Shown here piece by piece: positions 15,512-23,167 of a DNA stretch of 64,000 nucleotides. The notes under the pieces were generated by a model. The model saw only the letters and a list, made by a program, of their open reading frames with translations, was not told the DNA's origin and did no database searches. Position 1 is the first letter of the stretch, and each line of letters begins with the position of its first letter. The position numbers were made by a program, and so were the translations under genes. This DNA is from Orrella sp037026685. Lineage in GTDB: Bacteria > Pseudomonadota > Gammaproteobacteria > Burkholderiales > Burkholderiaceae_B. The stretch spans positions 186,001 through 250,000 of the forward strand of contig NZ_JBANET010000003.1 of NCBI RefSeq assembly GCF_037026685.1. The letters run 5' to 3'.

Positions 15512-16240
15512 ATGCCTCGCAAAGCCGCTACCCAATCACTGGCCGACGCCGACGCCGCCCAAGGCGGGGTCGCCGCGGTGGACCGGGCCTTGAGCTTGAT
15601 GTCGGTGTTCACCCATGACGAGCAGACGCTGTCGCTGGCCGAACTGGCCGAGCGCACGCGCCTGTACAAGAGCACCGTGCTGCGCCTGCTCGCTTCGCTG
15701 GAGCACGCGCGCTGGATCCAGCGCCTGGAAGACGGGCGCTATGCGCTGGGGCCGGAAGTGGCCCGGCTGCACGGGGTGTATGCGGCATCGTTCTCGCTGG
15801 AACGGGTGGTCACGCCGGTGCTGCGCAAGCTGGTGGCCGCCACAGGCGAAAGCGCCGCCTATCACGTGCGCCAGGGCGACGCGCGCTTGTGCCTGTACCG
15901 GGTCGATTCGCCGCACCCGGTGCGCGACCACATCCGCGCCGGCGACCTGCTGCCGCTGAACCGGGGCAGCGGCGGGCGGGTGCTCACCGCCTACGACGAG
16001 GTGCTGGGCCGCGCGCCGGGCCCTGACCGCAAGCTCTATGACAAGATCCGCGCCGACGGCTACTTCGCGGCCGTGGGCGACCGGCTCGACGAAGTGGCGG
16101 GCATCTCCGCACCGGTATTCCTGCTCTCGGGCGCCATCGCCGCGGCCGTCACCCTGACCGCGCCGGCGCACCGGTACGACCCCAGGCATCTGGAAGCGGT
16201 GCGCCAGGCGGCGCGGGCGTTGACGGGGCGGGTTGGCTGA
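15512..16240 (+). CDS. IclR-family transcriptional regulator
   Basis: A 242-residue IclR-type regulator. A winged helix-turn-helix (about residues 22-80, VDRALSLMSVF ... TLSLAELAERTRLYKSTVLRLL) is followed by a GAF-like effector domain. It lies divergent from the lyase / CoA transferase / Bug / lactonase operon and is the natural regulator of that operon. The ATG at 15512 opens the frame before the AVDRAL helix; the ribosome binding site is weak (CGGAAC). Confidence 0.92.
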   Translation: MPRKAATQSLADADAAQGGVAAVDRALSLMSVFTHDEQTLSLAELAERTRLYKSTVLRLLASLEHARWIQRLEDGRYALGPEVARLHGVYAASFSLERVVTPVLRKLVAATGESAAYHVRQGDARLCLYRVDSPHPVRDHIRAGDLLPLNRGSGGRVLTAYDEVLGRAPGPDRKLYDKIRADGYFAAVGDRLDEVAGISAPVFLLSGAIAAAVTLTAPAHRYDPRHLEAVRQAARALTGRVG

Positions 16241-16244
16241 GCCC

Positions 16245-16505
16245 TCAATCCACCCCCATCTCCGGATCGCTCACGCCGTCCTGTCCGGTTTCCAGCCGGC
16301 CGGCGAAGCGCCGCTCGAACCCCACGCCCGCGGAAACCGTGAAGTCGTACCAGCGGTGTTCGTCCAGCGTCCAGCGCGGCTCGACCTGCATGCCGGGATC
16401 CACCACATAGGTCCAGGGCCCGTCGCTGCGGTACGCGTTGGCGCGCACCGTCAGTTCGGCACGCGTATCGCCCATGTTCATGAGGGTCAGGTAGATCTCG
16501 CCGAA
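16245..16505 (-). pseudogene. C-terminal remnant of a phospholipase C (plcN-type)
   Basis: An 86-codon open stretch matches the C-terminal domain of bacterial non-haemolytic phospholipase C: FGEIYLTLMNMGDTRAEL, then RWYDFTVSAGVGFERRFAGR and LETGQDGVSDPEMGVD at the end, a pattern known from that family. The catalytic N-terminal several hundred residues are absent. Upstream in the same frame is only the shadow of phnX. It overlaps the 3' end of phnX by about 19 bases in another frame, so a deletion appears to have fused phnX directly to the plc tail. It has no start codon or ribosome binding site of its own. Confidence 0.72.
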
Positions 16506-17371
16506 TCGGGGCCTTCGCCCGCCCGTATCCGCACTGCAATGGCCTGCAAAACCTGCGGCAACGCCGCGATGCTGGGCACGACGTAGTGCGCGCCGCTGGC
16601 GCGCAGCTTGGCCTGCGCCGCCTGCACGCGGGCCTGCACGTCCTGCGGACGGGCCTGCGCGTGCTCCTGCGGCGAATAGCCGACTTCGTTGCCCGACAGG
16701 CTGATGCCCACGGACCACATGCCGGCGTTGCGCCCTTCCTCGATGCCCGGGCAGGTGTCGTCCACCTTCACGCAGGCGCGCACGTCGCCCGCGCCCAGCG
16801 CCAGCACGTTGGCCAGCGCCATGTAGGGACCGGGCCGCCCGCCTGCCGGCAGTTCGTCGCCGGCCACGGCATGGTCGGGCGCCACGCCCGCCTCGGCGGC
16901 CAGGGGCAGCAGCCGCTCGAGCACGGCGCGGGGATAGCCGGAACACGAGCCGGTCTTCACCCCCTGTCCGCGCAGCCAGCGCAGCACCTGCGCAGCGCCC
17001 GCGATGGGCGCGGAAAACTCGCCGACCTTGGCGATCTGCAGGGGCATGAAGCGGGCATAGATGGCGTCCACGTCCGTCTGGCCGGGCTCGCGGCCGAACG
17101 CCGAGCGCCATTGCTGCCGGACCGCGTCCTCCTGCAGCAGCCGGTGGATGTGCTGCCGCTTGGACAGGCCCATGGGGCCGCGCGCCTGCGCCAGCGTCAC
17201 CCGGATGCCGAAGCTGGCGAAGGCCTCGACGAAGATCTGCGTGGGCGCCAGCGAGCCGAAGTCCACCAGCGTGCCCGCCCAGTCAAAAATGACGGCTTGC
17301 AGGCCGGTCAGCGATCCATCGGCGGGCAAGGCCAGGTCCGGGGGGGAAAGGGTCATGGAAGTCGAAGGCAT
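16487..17371 (-). CDS. phnX: Phosphonoacetaldehyde hydrolase
   Basis: A 294-residue HAD-superfamily enzyme that breaks the C-P bond of phosphonoacetaldehyde to give acetaldehyde and phosphate. The nucleophilic aspartate is D30 in VIFDWAGT and the Schiff-base lysine is K71 in MGLSKRQHI; the 41-residue spacing equals that of the characterised Bacillus enzyme (D12, K53). The C-terminal tail (RAGEGPDSARST) runs past the usual end into the phospholipase remnant, indicating the original stop was lost at the deletion junction. An alternative ATG lies at 17356. The gene is 78 bases downstream of the Fe-alcohol dehydrogenase and belongs to the phosphonate cluster. Confidence 0.93.
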   Translation of the reverse strand: MPSTSMTLSPPDLALPADGSLTGLQAVIFDWAGTLVDFGSLAPTQIFVEAFASFGIRVTLAQARGPMGLSKRQHIHRLLQEDAVRQQWRSAFGREPGQTDVDAIYARFMPLQIAKVGEFSAPIAGAAQVLRWLRGQGVKTGSCSGYPRAVLERLLPLAAEAGVAPDHAVAGDELPAGGRPGPYMALANVLALGAGDVRACVKVDDTCPGIEEGRNAGMWSVGISLSGNEVGYSPQEHAQARPQDVQARVQAAQAKLRASGAHYVVPSIAALPQVLQAIAVRIRAGEGPDSARST

Positions 17372-17449
17372 GGTGGTAATGTCCGTAGGAAAAAATTGCG
17401 TCGGGCCGGCAAAAGAGGGGCAGCAGGCAGGCCAGCAGCATGTTGCGGT

Positions 17450-18538
17450 TCAGGCGATGGCGCGGATGAAGTTGCGCCCGCGCGGCCCCTGGCTGGCCGA
17501 CCGCACCATCTGCGCCCAGTCGGCGGCGCTCACGCCGTAGTCGGCCGGATCGGTGGCCACGCCCAGCCCGTGCAGGAACTGGCGCAGCCGCGCCACCGCC
17601 GCCTCGGGGCTGGCGGCCTCGAAGATCGCCAGCAGGGCCCGGTCGGCCTGCGGGTCCGAGCCCAGCGCCATCTCCAGCACCAGCGGCAGGCTGAACGAGC
17701 AGGCGATGCCGTGCGCCACGCCATGGCGCAGCGTGATCTCGTAGGAAAGCGAATGCGCCAGCGCGGTCTTGGTATTGGAGAAGGCCAGGCCCGCCAGCAG
17801 CGCCGCCTGGGCCATCTCGGCGCGCAGGGCGGCGTTTTCCAGGTCCTGCATCAGCGTCGGCAGCACGCGCAGGATCCGCTGGGCGGCATCGCAGGCCAGG
17901 GCCGTGGAGACCGGGTTGCGGTGCACGTTCCAGATCGATTCCAGCGCGTGGGACAGTGCGTCCAGCCCGCTGGCCAGCGTGGCGCCGGCCGGCAGGCTGA
18001 GCATCAGCGCCGGATCGACGATGGCGGCCTCGGGCCAGGTCCAGGGCTGGTGCAGCGAATGCTTGCGCCCGGCGTCCTGGTCCCACACCGTGGCCCAGGG
18101 CGTGACCTCGCTGCCGGTGCCTGCCGTGGTCGGCACGGCGATCAATGCCTTGTGGCGCCCGGGCGGCAGGACCGTGCCTTGGGTCAAGGCCTGCAGTAGT
18201 TCGCCGAAGGTGCCCGAGGGTGTGGCGCACATCAGCGCCTTGGCGGTATCGATGGCGCTGCCCCCGCCCAGGGCTACCAGGCAGGGCACGTCGGCCCACA
18301 GGCTGTGCGCCCGGTCGTAGAGCGGCGCCAGCCATTGCACGTCCGGGTTGGGCCGCGCCTGGGCCACCACCCCGCGCAGGCGCGGCCCGAGCAGGTCCGC
18401 CACCTGGTCCACCAGGCCCAGCGCGGGCGCTTCCGGGAAGGTGACGAGCACGCAGTCGCGCCCGCCCAGGATACCGGGCAGGCGCGCCAGGCTGTCCTGG
18501 CCTGCATGGATGCCGACGGGGTTGTGATAGGTCCACAC
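17450..18538 (-). CDS. Iron-containing alcohol dehydrogenase, phosphonate-associated
   Basis: A 362-residue group III (iron-type) alcohol dehydrogenase of the kind repeatedly found in phosphonate operons, often annotated as phosphonoacetaldehyde reductase. The nucleotide-binding GGGSAIDTAKAL and PTTAGTGSEVTPWA segments are present, as are the metal ligands in LDALSHALES and in AHSLSYEITLRHGVAHG. The start appears to be GTG at 18538; no in-frame ATG lies upstream and the family-typical start WTYHNPV follows. It sits between phnE and phnX. It could interconvert phosphonoacetaldehyde and 2-hydroxyethylphosphonate, a plausible but unproven role. Confidence 0.88.
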   Translation of the reverse strand: MWTYHNPVGIHAGQDSLARLPGILGGRDCVLVTFPEAPALGLVDQVADLLGPRLRGVVAQARPNPDVQWLAPLYDRAHSLWADVPCLVALGGGSAIDTAKALMCATPSGTFGELLQALTQGTVLPPGRHKALIAVPTTAGTGSEVTPWATVWDQDAGRKHSLHQPWTWPEAAIVDPALMLSLPAGATLASGLDALSHALESIWNVHRNPVSTALACDAAQRILRVLPTLMQDLENAALRAEMAQAALLAGLAFSNTKTALAHSLSYEITLRHGVAHGIACSFSLPLVLEMALGSDPQADRALLAIFEAASPEAAVARLRQFLHGLGVATDPADYGVSAADWAQMVRSASQGPRGRNFIRAIA

Positions 18539-18666
18539 GATGATGAAAGTCCGGAAAAAAAGGGCGTGACTGGCCGCGGGCGAAGCGGGATGCCTTCGGC
18601 CGTGAAAAGGGATTGGAGAGATGGCGCGCTACCGGGCGGCCGACCGCCGGCCCGGCAGCGCGCGGC

Positions 18667-19497
18667 TCAGTGCCGGCTGCCGCGCTGTATGCGTCGCCGC
18701 AACATGTTCGATGCCAGGTCGGCCGCGATCACCATGACGGTGATCAGGATGATGCAGGTGGCGGTCTCCTGGTAGCGGAACAGCTTGAGGCTGGCGACCA
18801 GTTCGAAGCCCAGCCCGCCCGCGCCCACCATGCCCAGCACGGTGGCCGAGCGCAGGTTCACCTCGAAGCGGTACAGCACCACGGCGATCCAGGCGGTAAT
18901 GGCCTGCGGAATCACGCCGAAGACGATCACCTGCACCGGGTTCGCACCCGCGCTGCGCAAGGCTTCCAGGGGACCGTTGTCGATCTCCTCGATGCTTTCG
19001 GCGAAGAACTTGCCCAGCATGCCCATGCCGTGCAGGGCCAGCGCCAGCACGCCGGGAAAAGGCCCCAGGCCCACCGCCGAGACGAACACCAGCGCCAGGA
19101 TCAGTTCGTTGATGCTGCGCACGACGTTCAGGAACTGCCGCGTGAGCCTGCGCAGGCCGTTCCAGCCGTGCAGGTTGCCCGCGGCAACGAAGGACAGGGG
19201 CAAGGCCAGCAGCACGCTGAGCAGCGTGCCCCAGATGGCGATCTGGATGGTTTCCAGCGCGGGCGCCCACAGGCGCGGCAGGATGCTCCAGTCCGGCGGC
19301 ACCGAGCGCGCGATGAAGTCGCCGATCTGCGGCATGCCGCTGGCCAGCTCGCCCCAGCTCATCTGCGCGCCCTGCGCGCTCCATTGGATGACCCAGCCCA
19401 GCACCAGGGCCAGCGCGGCGTAGCCGAGCCAGCCGGCCTTGCCTTCGGGACGCTGCACGACCCAGCGATACGGGCCTTTTTCAGCGATGGGGCTCAT
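18667..19497 (-). CDS. phnE: Phosphonate ABC transporter permease
   Basis: A 276-residue inner-membrane permease of the PhnE type. Several hydrophobic helices are visible (near residues 25-40, 85-105, 135-150, 200-220, 245-260), with the ABC-permease EAA-like loop EALRSAGANPVQVIVFGVIPQA. Its ATG overlaps the phnC stop (ATGA), so phnC and phnE are co-translated. It forms the membrane channel for PhnD-delivered phosphonates. Confidence 0.93.
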   Translation of the reverse strand: MSPIAEKGPYRWVVQRPEGKAGWLGYAALALVLGWVIQWSAQGAQMSWGELASGMPQIGDFIARSVPPDWSILPRLWAPALETIQIAIWGTLLSVLLALPLSFVAAGNLHGWNGLRRLTRQFLNVVRSINELILALVFVSAVGLGPFPGVLALALHGMGMLGKFFAESIEEIDNGPLEALRSAGANPVQVIVFGVIPQAITAWIAVVLYRFEVNLRSATVLGMVGAGGLGFELVASLKLFRYQETATCIILITVMVIAADLASNMLRRRIQRGSRH

Positions 19498-20294
19498 GAC
19501 AAGCCTCCTGCGGCCACCGCGGCGGCGCCGTGCCAGCCCTGCGGCGTGGCCTGGCCGTCCGCCGCGGGCTGTGCGTGATAGATGGCCTGCAAGGCGGCTT
19601 CGTCCAGCTGGCCGGGCGTGCCGTCGAACACCACGCGCCCCTGGGCCAGGCCGACGATGCGGTCGCCGAACTCGCGCGCATACTCGACCTGGTGCAGGTT
19701 GCAGACCACCGTGATGCCCAGCCCGCGCGTGGCTTCGCGCAGGTATTGCAGGACGGTGCGGGCGGTCTTGGGATCCAGGCTGGCGACCGGCTCGTCGGCC
19801 AGGATCACCTTGGGTTGCTGCGCCAATGCGCGGGCGATGCCCACGCGCTGCATCTGTCCGCCCGACAAGGCCTCGGTGCGCTCATGGATCTTGTGGGCCA
19901 GGCCGACGCGCTCCAGGCAGGCCCGCGCCAGTTCCAGGTCGGCTTGCCGGAACAGCTGCAGCATCGAGGGGATCGTCCCCAGCTGCCCCAGCCTGCCGGT
20001 CAGCACGTTCTTGAGCACCGACAGGCGCGGCACCAGGTTGTGGTGCTGGAACACCATGGCGGCCTGGCGCGCCAGCGCCCGGCGCGAATGATGCCGCATC
20101 AGGTCGATGCCGCCCACCTGCAGGCTGCCGCCGTCGGGCCGGACCAGTCCGTTCATGCAGCGCAGCAGCGTCGACTTGCCGGCCCCCGACAGGCCCAGCA
20201 TCACCACGAACTCGCCCGGCGACACATCGAGATCGATGCCGTGCAGCACGTGGTTCTGGCCATAGCGCTTGCGCAGTTGGCGCAGCTCGATCAT
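19494..20294 (-). CDS. phnC: Phosphonate ABC transporter ATP-binding protein
   Basis: A 266-residue ABC ATPase. Walker A is GLSGAGKST, the signature is LSGGQMQRVGIARAL and Walker B is VILADEPVASLD, in the expected order. The sequence has the PhnC-type VLTGRLG segment. ATG overlaps the phnD stop and its own stop overlaps the phnE start, giving a tightly coupled phnD-phnC-phnE unit. It energises phosphonate uptake at the inner membrane. Confidence 0.95.
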   Translation of the reverse strand: MIELRQLRKRYGQNHVLHGIDLDVSPGEFVVMLGLSGAGKSTLLRCMNGLVRPDGGSLQVGGIDLMRHHSRRALARQAAMVFQHHNLVPRLSVLKNVLTGRLGQLGTIPSMLQLFRQADLELARACLERVGLAHKIHERTEALSGGQMQRVGIARALAQQPKVILADEPVASLDPKTARTVLQYLREATRGLGITVVCNLHQVEYAREFGDRIVGLAQGRVVFDGTPGQLDEAALQAIYHAQPAADGQATPQGWHGAAAVAAGGLS

Positions 20295-21166
20295 TTCATG
20301 CGTCCCAGGTCCAGGTCCAGGGCCTTGGCGGTCTGGCGCACCACGTCATAGGCCTTGTCGTCGGTGGGCGCAAAGGCGTCTAGCACGCCCTGGTCGCCCC
20401 AGGGCAGGTCCTTGATCCCGGCCATCGCGGCCGCGACCTTCTTCTTGGTGTCCTCGTCCAGCGACTTGCGCCAGGCCATGGGCGATTCGGGGATGGGCTG
20501 CGAGCGCCACACCACCTGGATGTCCTCGCGCTTGACCACGCCCTTGGCAAAGGCCGACTCCAGGATGCGGTCCGCCACGGCGGCGCCGTCCACCTTGCCG
20601 TTGGCCACGGCCATGATGTTGGCGTCGTGCGAGCCCGAGAAGATCACCCGCGAGAAGTACTTGTCGGGATCCAGGCCCTCGTTGAGCAGGCCGGCCTTGG
20701 GGAACAGGTGCCCCGAGGTGGAGCTGGGGTCCACGAAGGCGAAGGTGCGGCCCTGGAGCTTGGCCATGCTGTCCAGGCCCGAATCCGCGCGGGTGATGAC
20801 CTGGCTGTGATAGGCGCTGGTGCCGGTTTTCTTGGTCACCGCCACGGCGAAGGCCTCGGCATCGGCGACCTGGCTGGCCAGCACATACGAGAAAGGCCCC
20901 AGGTAGGCGATATCGAGCTTCTTCGAGCGCAGCGCCTCGATCACGCCGTTGTAGTCGTTCGCCACGAAGGGGCGCACGGTCATGCCGGTCTTTTCGGCCA
21001 GCTGGTCCATCACCTGCTGGCTGGCGCGGATCATCGCCTGCGCGTCTTCGGAGGGAATCAGGCCCACGCGCAATTCGGCGGCGGCGGCCGGCAGGGCGGC
21101 ACTGGCGCTCGCGGCGAATACGGCGGCGCTGACAACGTTGATCCAGGTCTTGCGGGTCATTTTCAT
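20291..21166 (-). CDS. phnD: Phosphonate ABC transporter substrate-binding protein
   Basis: A 291-residue periplasmic binding protein of the PhnD family. A signal peptide ends near LPAAAAELRVG, followed by the typical LIPSEDAQAM, YLGPFSYVLA and FVDPSSTSGHLFPK segments that line the phosphonate pocket. I chose ATG 21166 because the signal peptide begins there; ATG 21160 is an alternative, and the frame stays open upstream into non-signal sequence. It is the first gene of the phosphonate operon and is divergent from a LysR gene 133 bases away. Confidence 0.93.
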   Translation of the reverse strand: MKMTRKTWINVVSAAVFAASASAALPAAAAELRVGLIPSEDAQAMIRASQQVMDQLAEKTGMTVRPFVANDYNGVIEALRSKKLDIAYLGPFSYVLASQVADAEAFAVAVTKKTGTSAYHSQVITRADSGLDSMAKLQGRTFAFVDPSSTSGHLFPKAGLLNEGLDPDKYFSRVIFSGSHDANIMAVANGKVDGAAVADRILESAFAKGVVKREDIQVVWRSQPIPESPMAWRKSLDEDTKKKVAAAMAGIKDLPWGDQGVLDAFAPTDDKAYDVVRQTAKALDLDLGRMK

Positions 21167-21298
21167 GGCGGGTGTTCCGAGTAGGGCTGAACAGATCCAG
21201 CGGGGGGGAGCGAACACGGCCATGGTAGGGACGACACATTGCCTTCATGTTAAGAAATTAAATTTGTTTTCCCCTGATTCTCAAGATGGAACCTATAG

Positions 21299-22162
21299 AT
21301 GACGACCGCCAGGTATCGCGCCTTCGTGGCCGTGGCCCACCAGGGCAGCCTGAGCGCCGCCGCCCGCTCGCTCAACCTGAGCCAGCCCACCGTGTCGGCG
21401 CAGATCCAGGCGCTGGAGCAGCAAAGCAAAGTGGAGCTGTTCTACCGCCGCGGCTACCGGATGAGCCTGTCCTCGGCCGGCCAGCAGTTGCTGCCCATCG
21501 CGCAAAAGCTGCTGGCCCTGGAGGCCGAGGCCGAATATTTCCTGCGCGACGCCGGGCAGCTGAACCAGGGCACGCTGCAGCTGGGCGCGGTGGGGCCCTT
21601 CCATGTCATCGAGATGGTGGCCGCCTACCGGCGCCAGCGCCCGGGCATGAAGCTGTCCATACGCATAGGCAACTCCCAGCAGGTGCTAAGCGACCTTGCG
21701 CACTACGCCATCGACATCGGCGTGCTCGCGGGCCTGCATGACAACGCGCACCTGCAGGCCTTGCTGTATGCGCAGCATCCCATCATCCTGTTCGCGCACA
21801 AGGACCACCCCTTGGCGCGGCACCGCTGCGTGCCGCTGGAGCGCCTGCAAGGCGTGGAGCTGATCCGGCGCGAAGCCGGCTCGACCACGCAGGCCACGAT
21901 GGACCAGGCCTTGCGCCAGGCCGGCGTGCACACCGAGTGCTCGCTGGTGGTCGGCAGCCGCGAATCCCTGCGCGAAGCGGTTGCCCGGGGCCTGGGCGTG
22001 GGCATCGTCTCCGAGGCCGAGTTCATCCCCGACGCCCGGTTCGTGCCCATCCGGATAGAGGGCGACCCCGCCACCACCAGCACGTACATCTATTTCGCCC
22101 GGGAAAGGCAGGAAAGCCCGCTGATCCGGTCGTTCCTGGCGGCGCTGGGGATACAGGCGTAG
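21299..22162 (+). CDS. LysR-family regulator of the phosphonate cluster
   Basis: A 287-residue LysR-type regulator with an N-terminal helix-turn-helix (about residues 4-60, LSAAARSLNLSQPTVSAQIQ). An in-frame TAG immediately before the ATG fixes the start at 21299. It is transcribed divergently from phnD and shares a short AT-rich control region (21167-21298) with it, so it most likely controls the phosphonate operon, perhaps in response to an aminoethylphosphonate-derived signal. The effector is inference. Confidence 0.92.
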   Translation: MTTARYRAFVAVAHQGSLSAAARSLNLSQPTVSAQIQALEQQSKVELFYRRGYRMSLSSAGQQLLPIAQKLLALEAEAEYFLRDAGQLNQGTLQLGAVGPFHVIEMVAAYRRQRPGMKLSIRIGNSQQVLSDLAHYAIDIGVLAGLHDNAHLQALLYAQHPIILFAHKDHPLARHRCVPLERLQGVELIRREAGSTTQATMDQALRQAGVHTECSLVVGSRESLREAVARGLGVGIVSEAEFIPDARFVPIRIEGDPATTSTYIYFARERQESPLIRSFLAALGIQA

Positions 22163-22299
22163 CGGAGCGGGCGCTGCCGCGTGAAAGGTCCATTGTTGTC
22201 CGTTGTTGAATGCTGTTGGCAATTGAGGTGAATTTTTTCCGGTTTTGCAGCTGATAGGCTTCGCCCCATGTTCTTAAGGCAACTGCAAGGTGCCATTTC

Positions 22300-22680
22300 A
22301 TGCAGGCAAAACCATCCACATCCTGGTGCCCGGCCATCGCGCTCTTGCTGCTGGTTGCGACGCCACCGGCCGGCACGGCCCAGCAGCTCGACGGCGCCCG
22401 CCTGTTCCAGCAGCGTTGCGCGGCCTGCCACGCGATCGAACCCGGACAGAACCGCATCGGCCCGCATCTGGCCGGCCTGGCCGGCCGCAAGGCGGCAAGC
22501 GTGGACGGCGCGCGGTATTCGCAGGCCCTGCGCGACACGCAGGCCGTGTGGGACGCGCAAACGCTGGACCGCTTCCTGGCCAACCCCCGGCAATTCGCCC
22601 CCGGCACGACGATGAACCTGGCCATGCCCAATGCCGGCGAGCGCAAGGCGCTGGTGGACTACCTCATCGCATTGCCCTAG
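22300..22680 (+). CDS. Periplasmic class I c-type cytochrome
   Basis: A 126-residue monohaem cytochrome c. A signal peptide (about residues 1-28) is followed by the haem site CAACH and by a distal methionine in TTMNLAMPN. It is the first gene of a three-gene plus-strand unit with a 2Fe-2S protein and a molybdopterin subunit, so it is the probable electron acceptor that passes electrons from the hydroxylase to the respiratory chain. A weak AAGGTG site lies before the ATG. Confidence 0.9.
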   Translation: MQAKPSTSWCPAIALLLLVATPPAGTAQQLDGARLFQQRCAACHAIEPGQNRIGPHLAGLAGRKAASVDGARYSQALRDTQAVWDAQTLDRFLANPRQFAPGTTMNLAMPNAGERKALVDYLIALP

Positions 22681-22714
22681 GCCGGCGCCGTACCGTCTAT
22701 CGAAAGGAGCTTCC

Positions 22715-23167
22715 ATGGCCACACTGACCGTCAATGAACGCAGCCTGCAGGTGCAGGCCGGCCCCGAGACGCCGCTGCTCTGGGTGTTGCGCGAACACCT
22801 GGGCCTGACCGGCACCAAGTACGGCTGCGGGGCGGGAACCTGTGGCGCCTGCACCGTGCACCTGGACGGCGAGGCGGTTTTCTCCTGCCAGGTCCCGCTG
22901 CAGGCCGCCGAAGGCCGCAGGATCACCACCATCGAGGGCCTGTCCGCGGACGGCAGCCATCCCGTGCAGCGCGCGTGGATCGCCGAGCAGGTGCCGCAAT
23001 GCGGCTACTGCCAGTCCGGCCAGATCATGCGCGCCGCGGCGCTGCTGGCGGCCAACGCCCAGCCCTCGCGCGAGCAGATCGTCGATGCCATGGCGGCCAA
23101 CCTGTGCCGCTGCGGCACCTATCATCGCATCGTGCGCGCCGTCGAGCGCGCCGCCGGGCAGGCGTGA
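22715..23167 (+). CDS. 2Fe-2S subunit of periplasmic molybdenum hydroxylase (IorA-like)
   Basis: A 150-residue iron-sulfur subunit of the isoquinoline 1-oxidoreductase alpha / aldehyde oxidase type. The ferredoxin-like cluster cysteines are in KYGCGAGTCGACTVHLDG and the second cluster cysteines in QCGYCQSGQ and NLCRCGTYHRI. The ATG at 22715 follows AAAGGAGC. Its TGA overlaps the next ATG (TGATG). It has no signal peptide, consistent with co-export on the Tat signal of the large subunit. Confidence 0.93.
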   Translation: MATLTVNERSLQVQAGPETPLLWVLREHLGLTGTKYGCGAGTCGACTVHLDGEAVFSCQVPLQAAEGRRITTIEGLSADGSHPVQRAWIAEQVPQCGYCQSGQIMRAAALLAANAQPSREQIVDAMAANLCRCGTYHRIVRAVERAAGQA

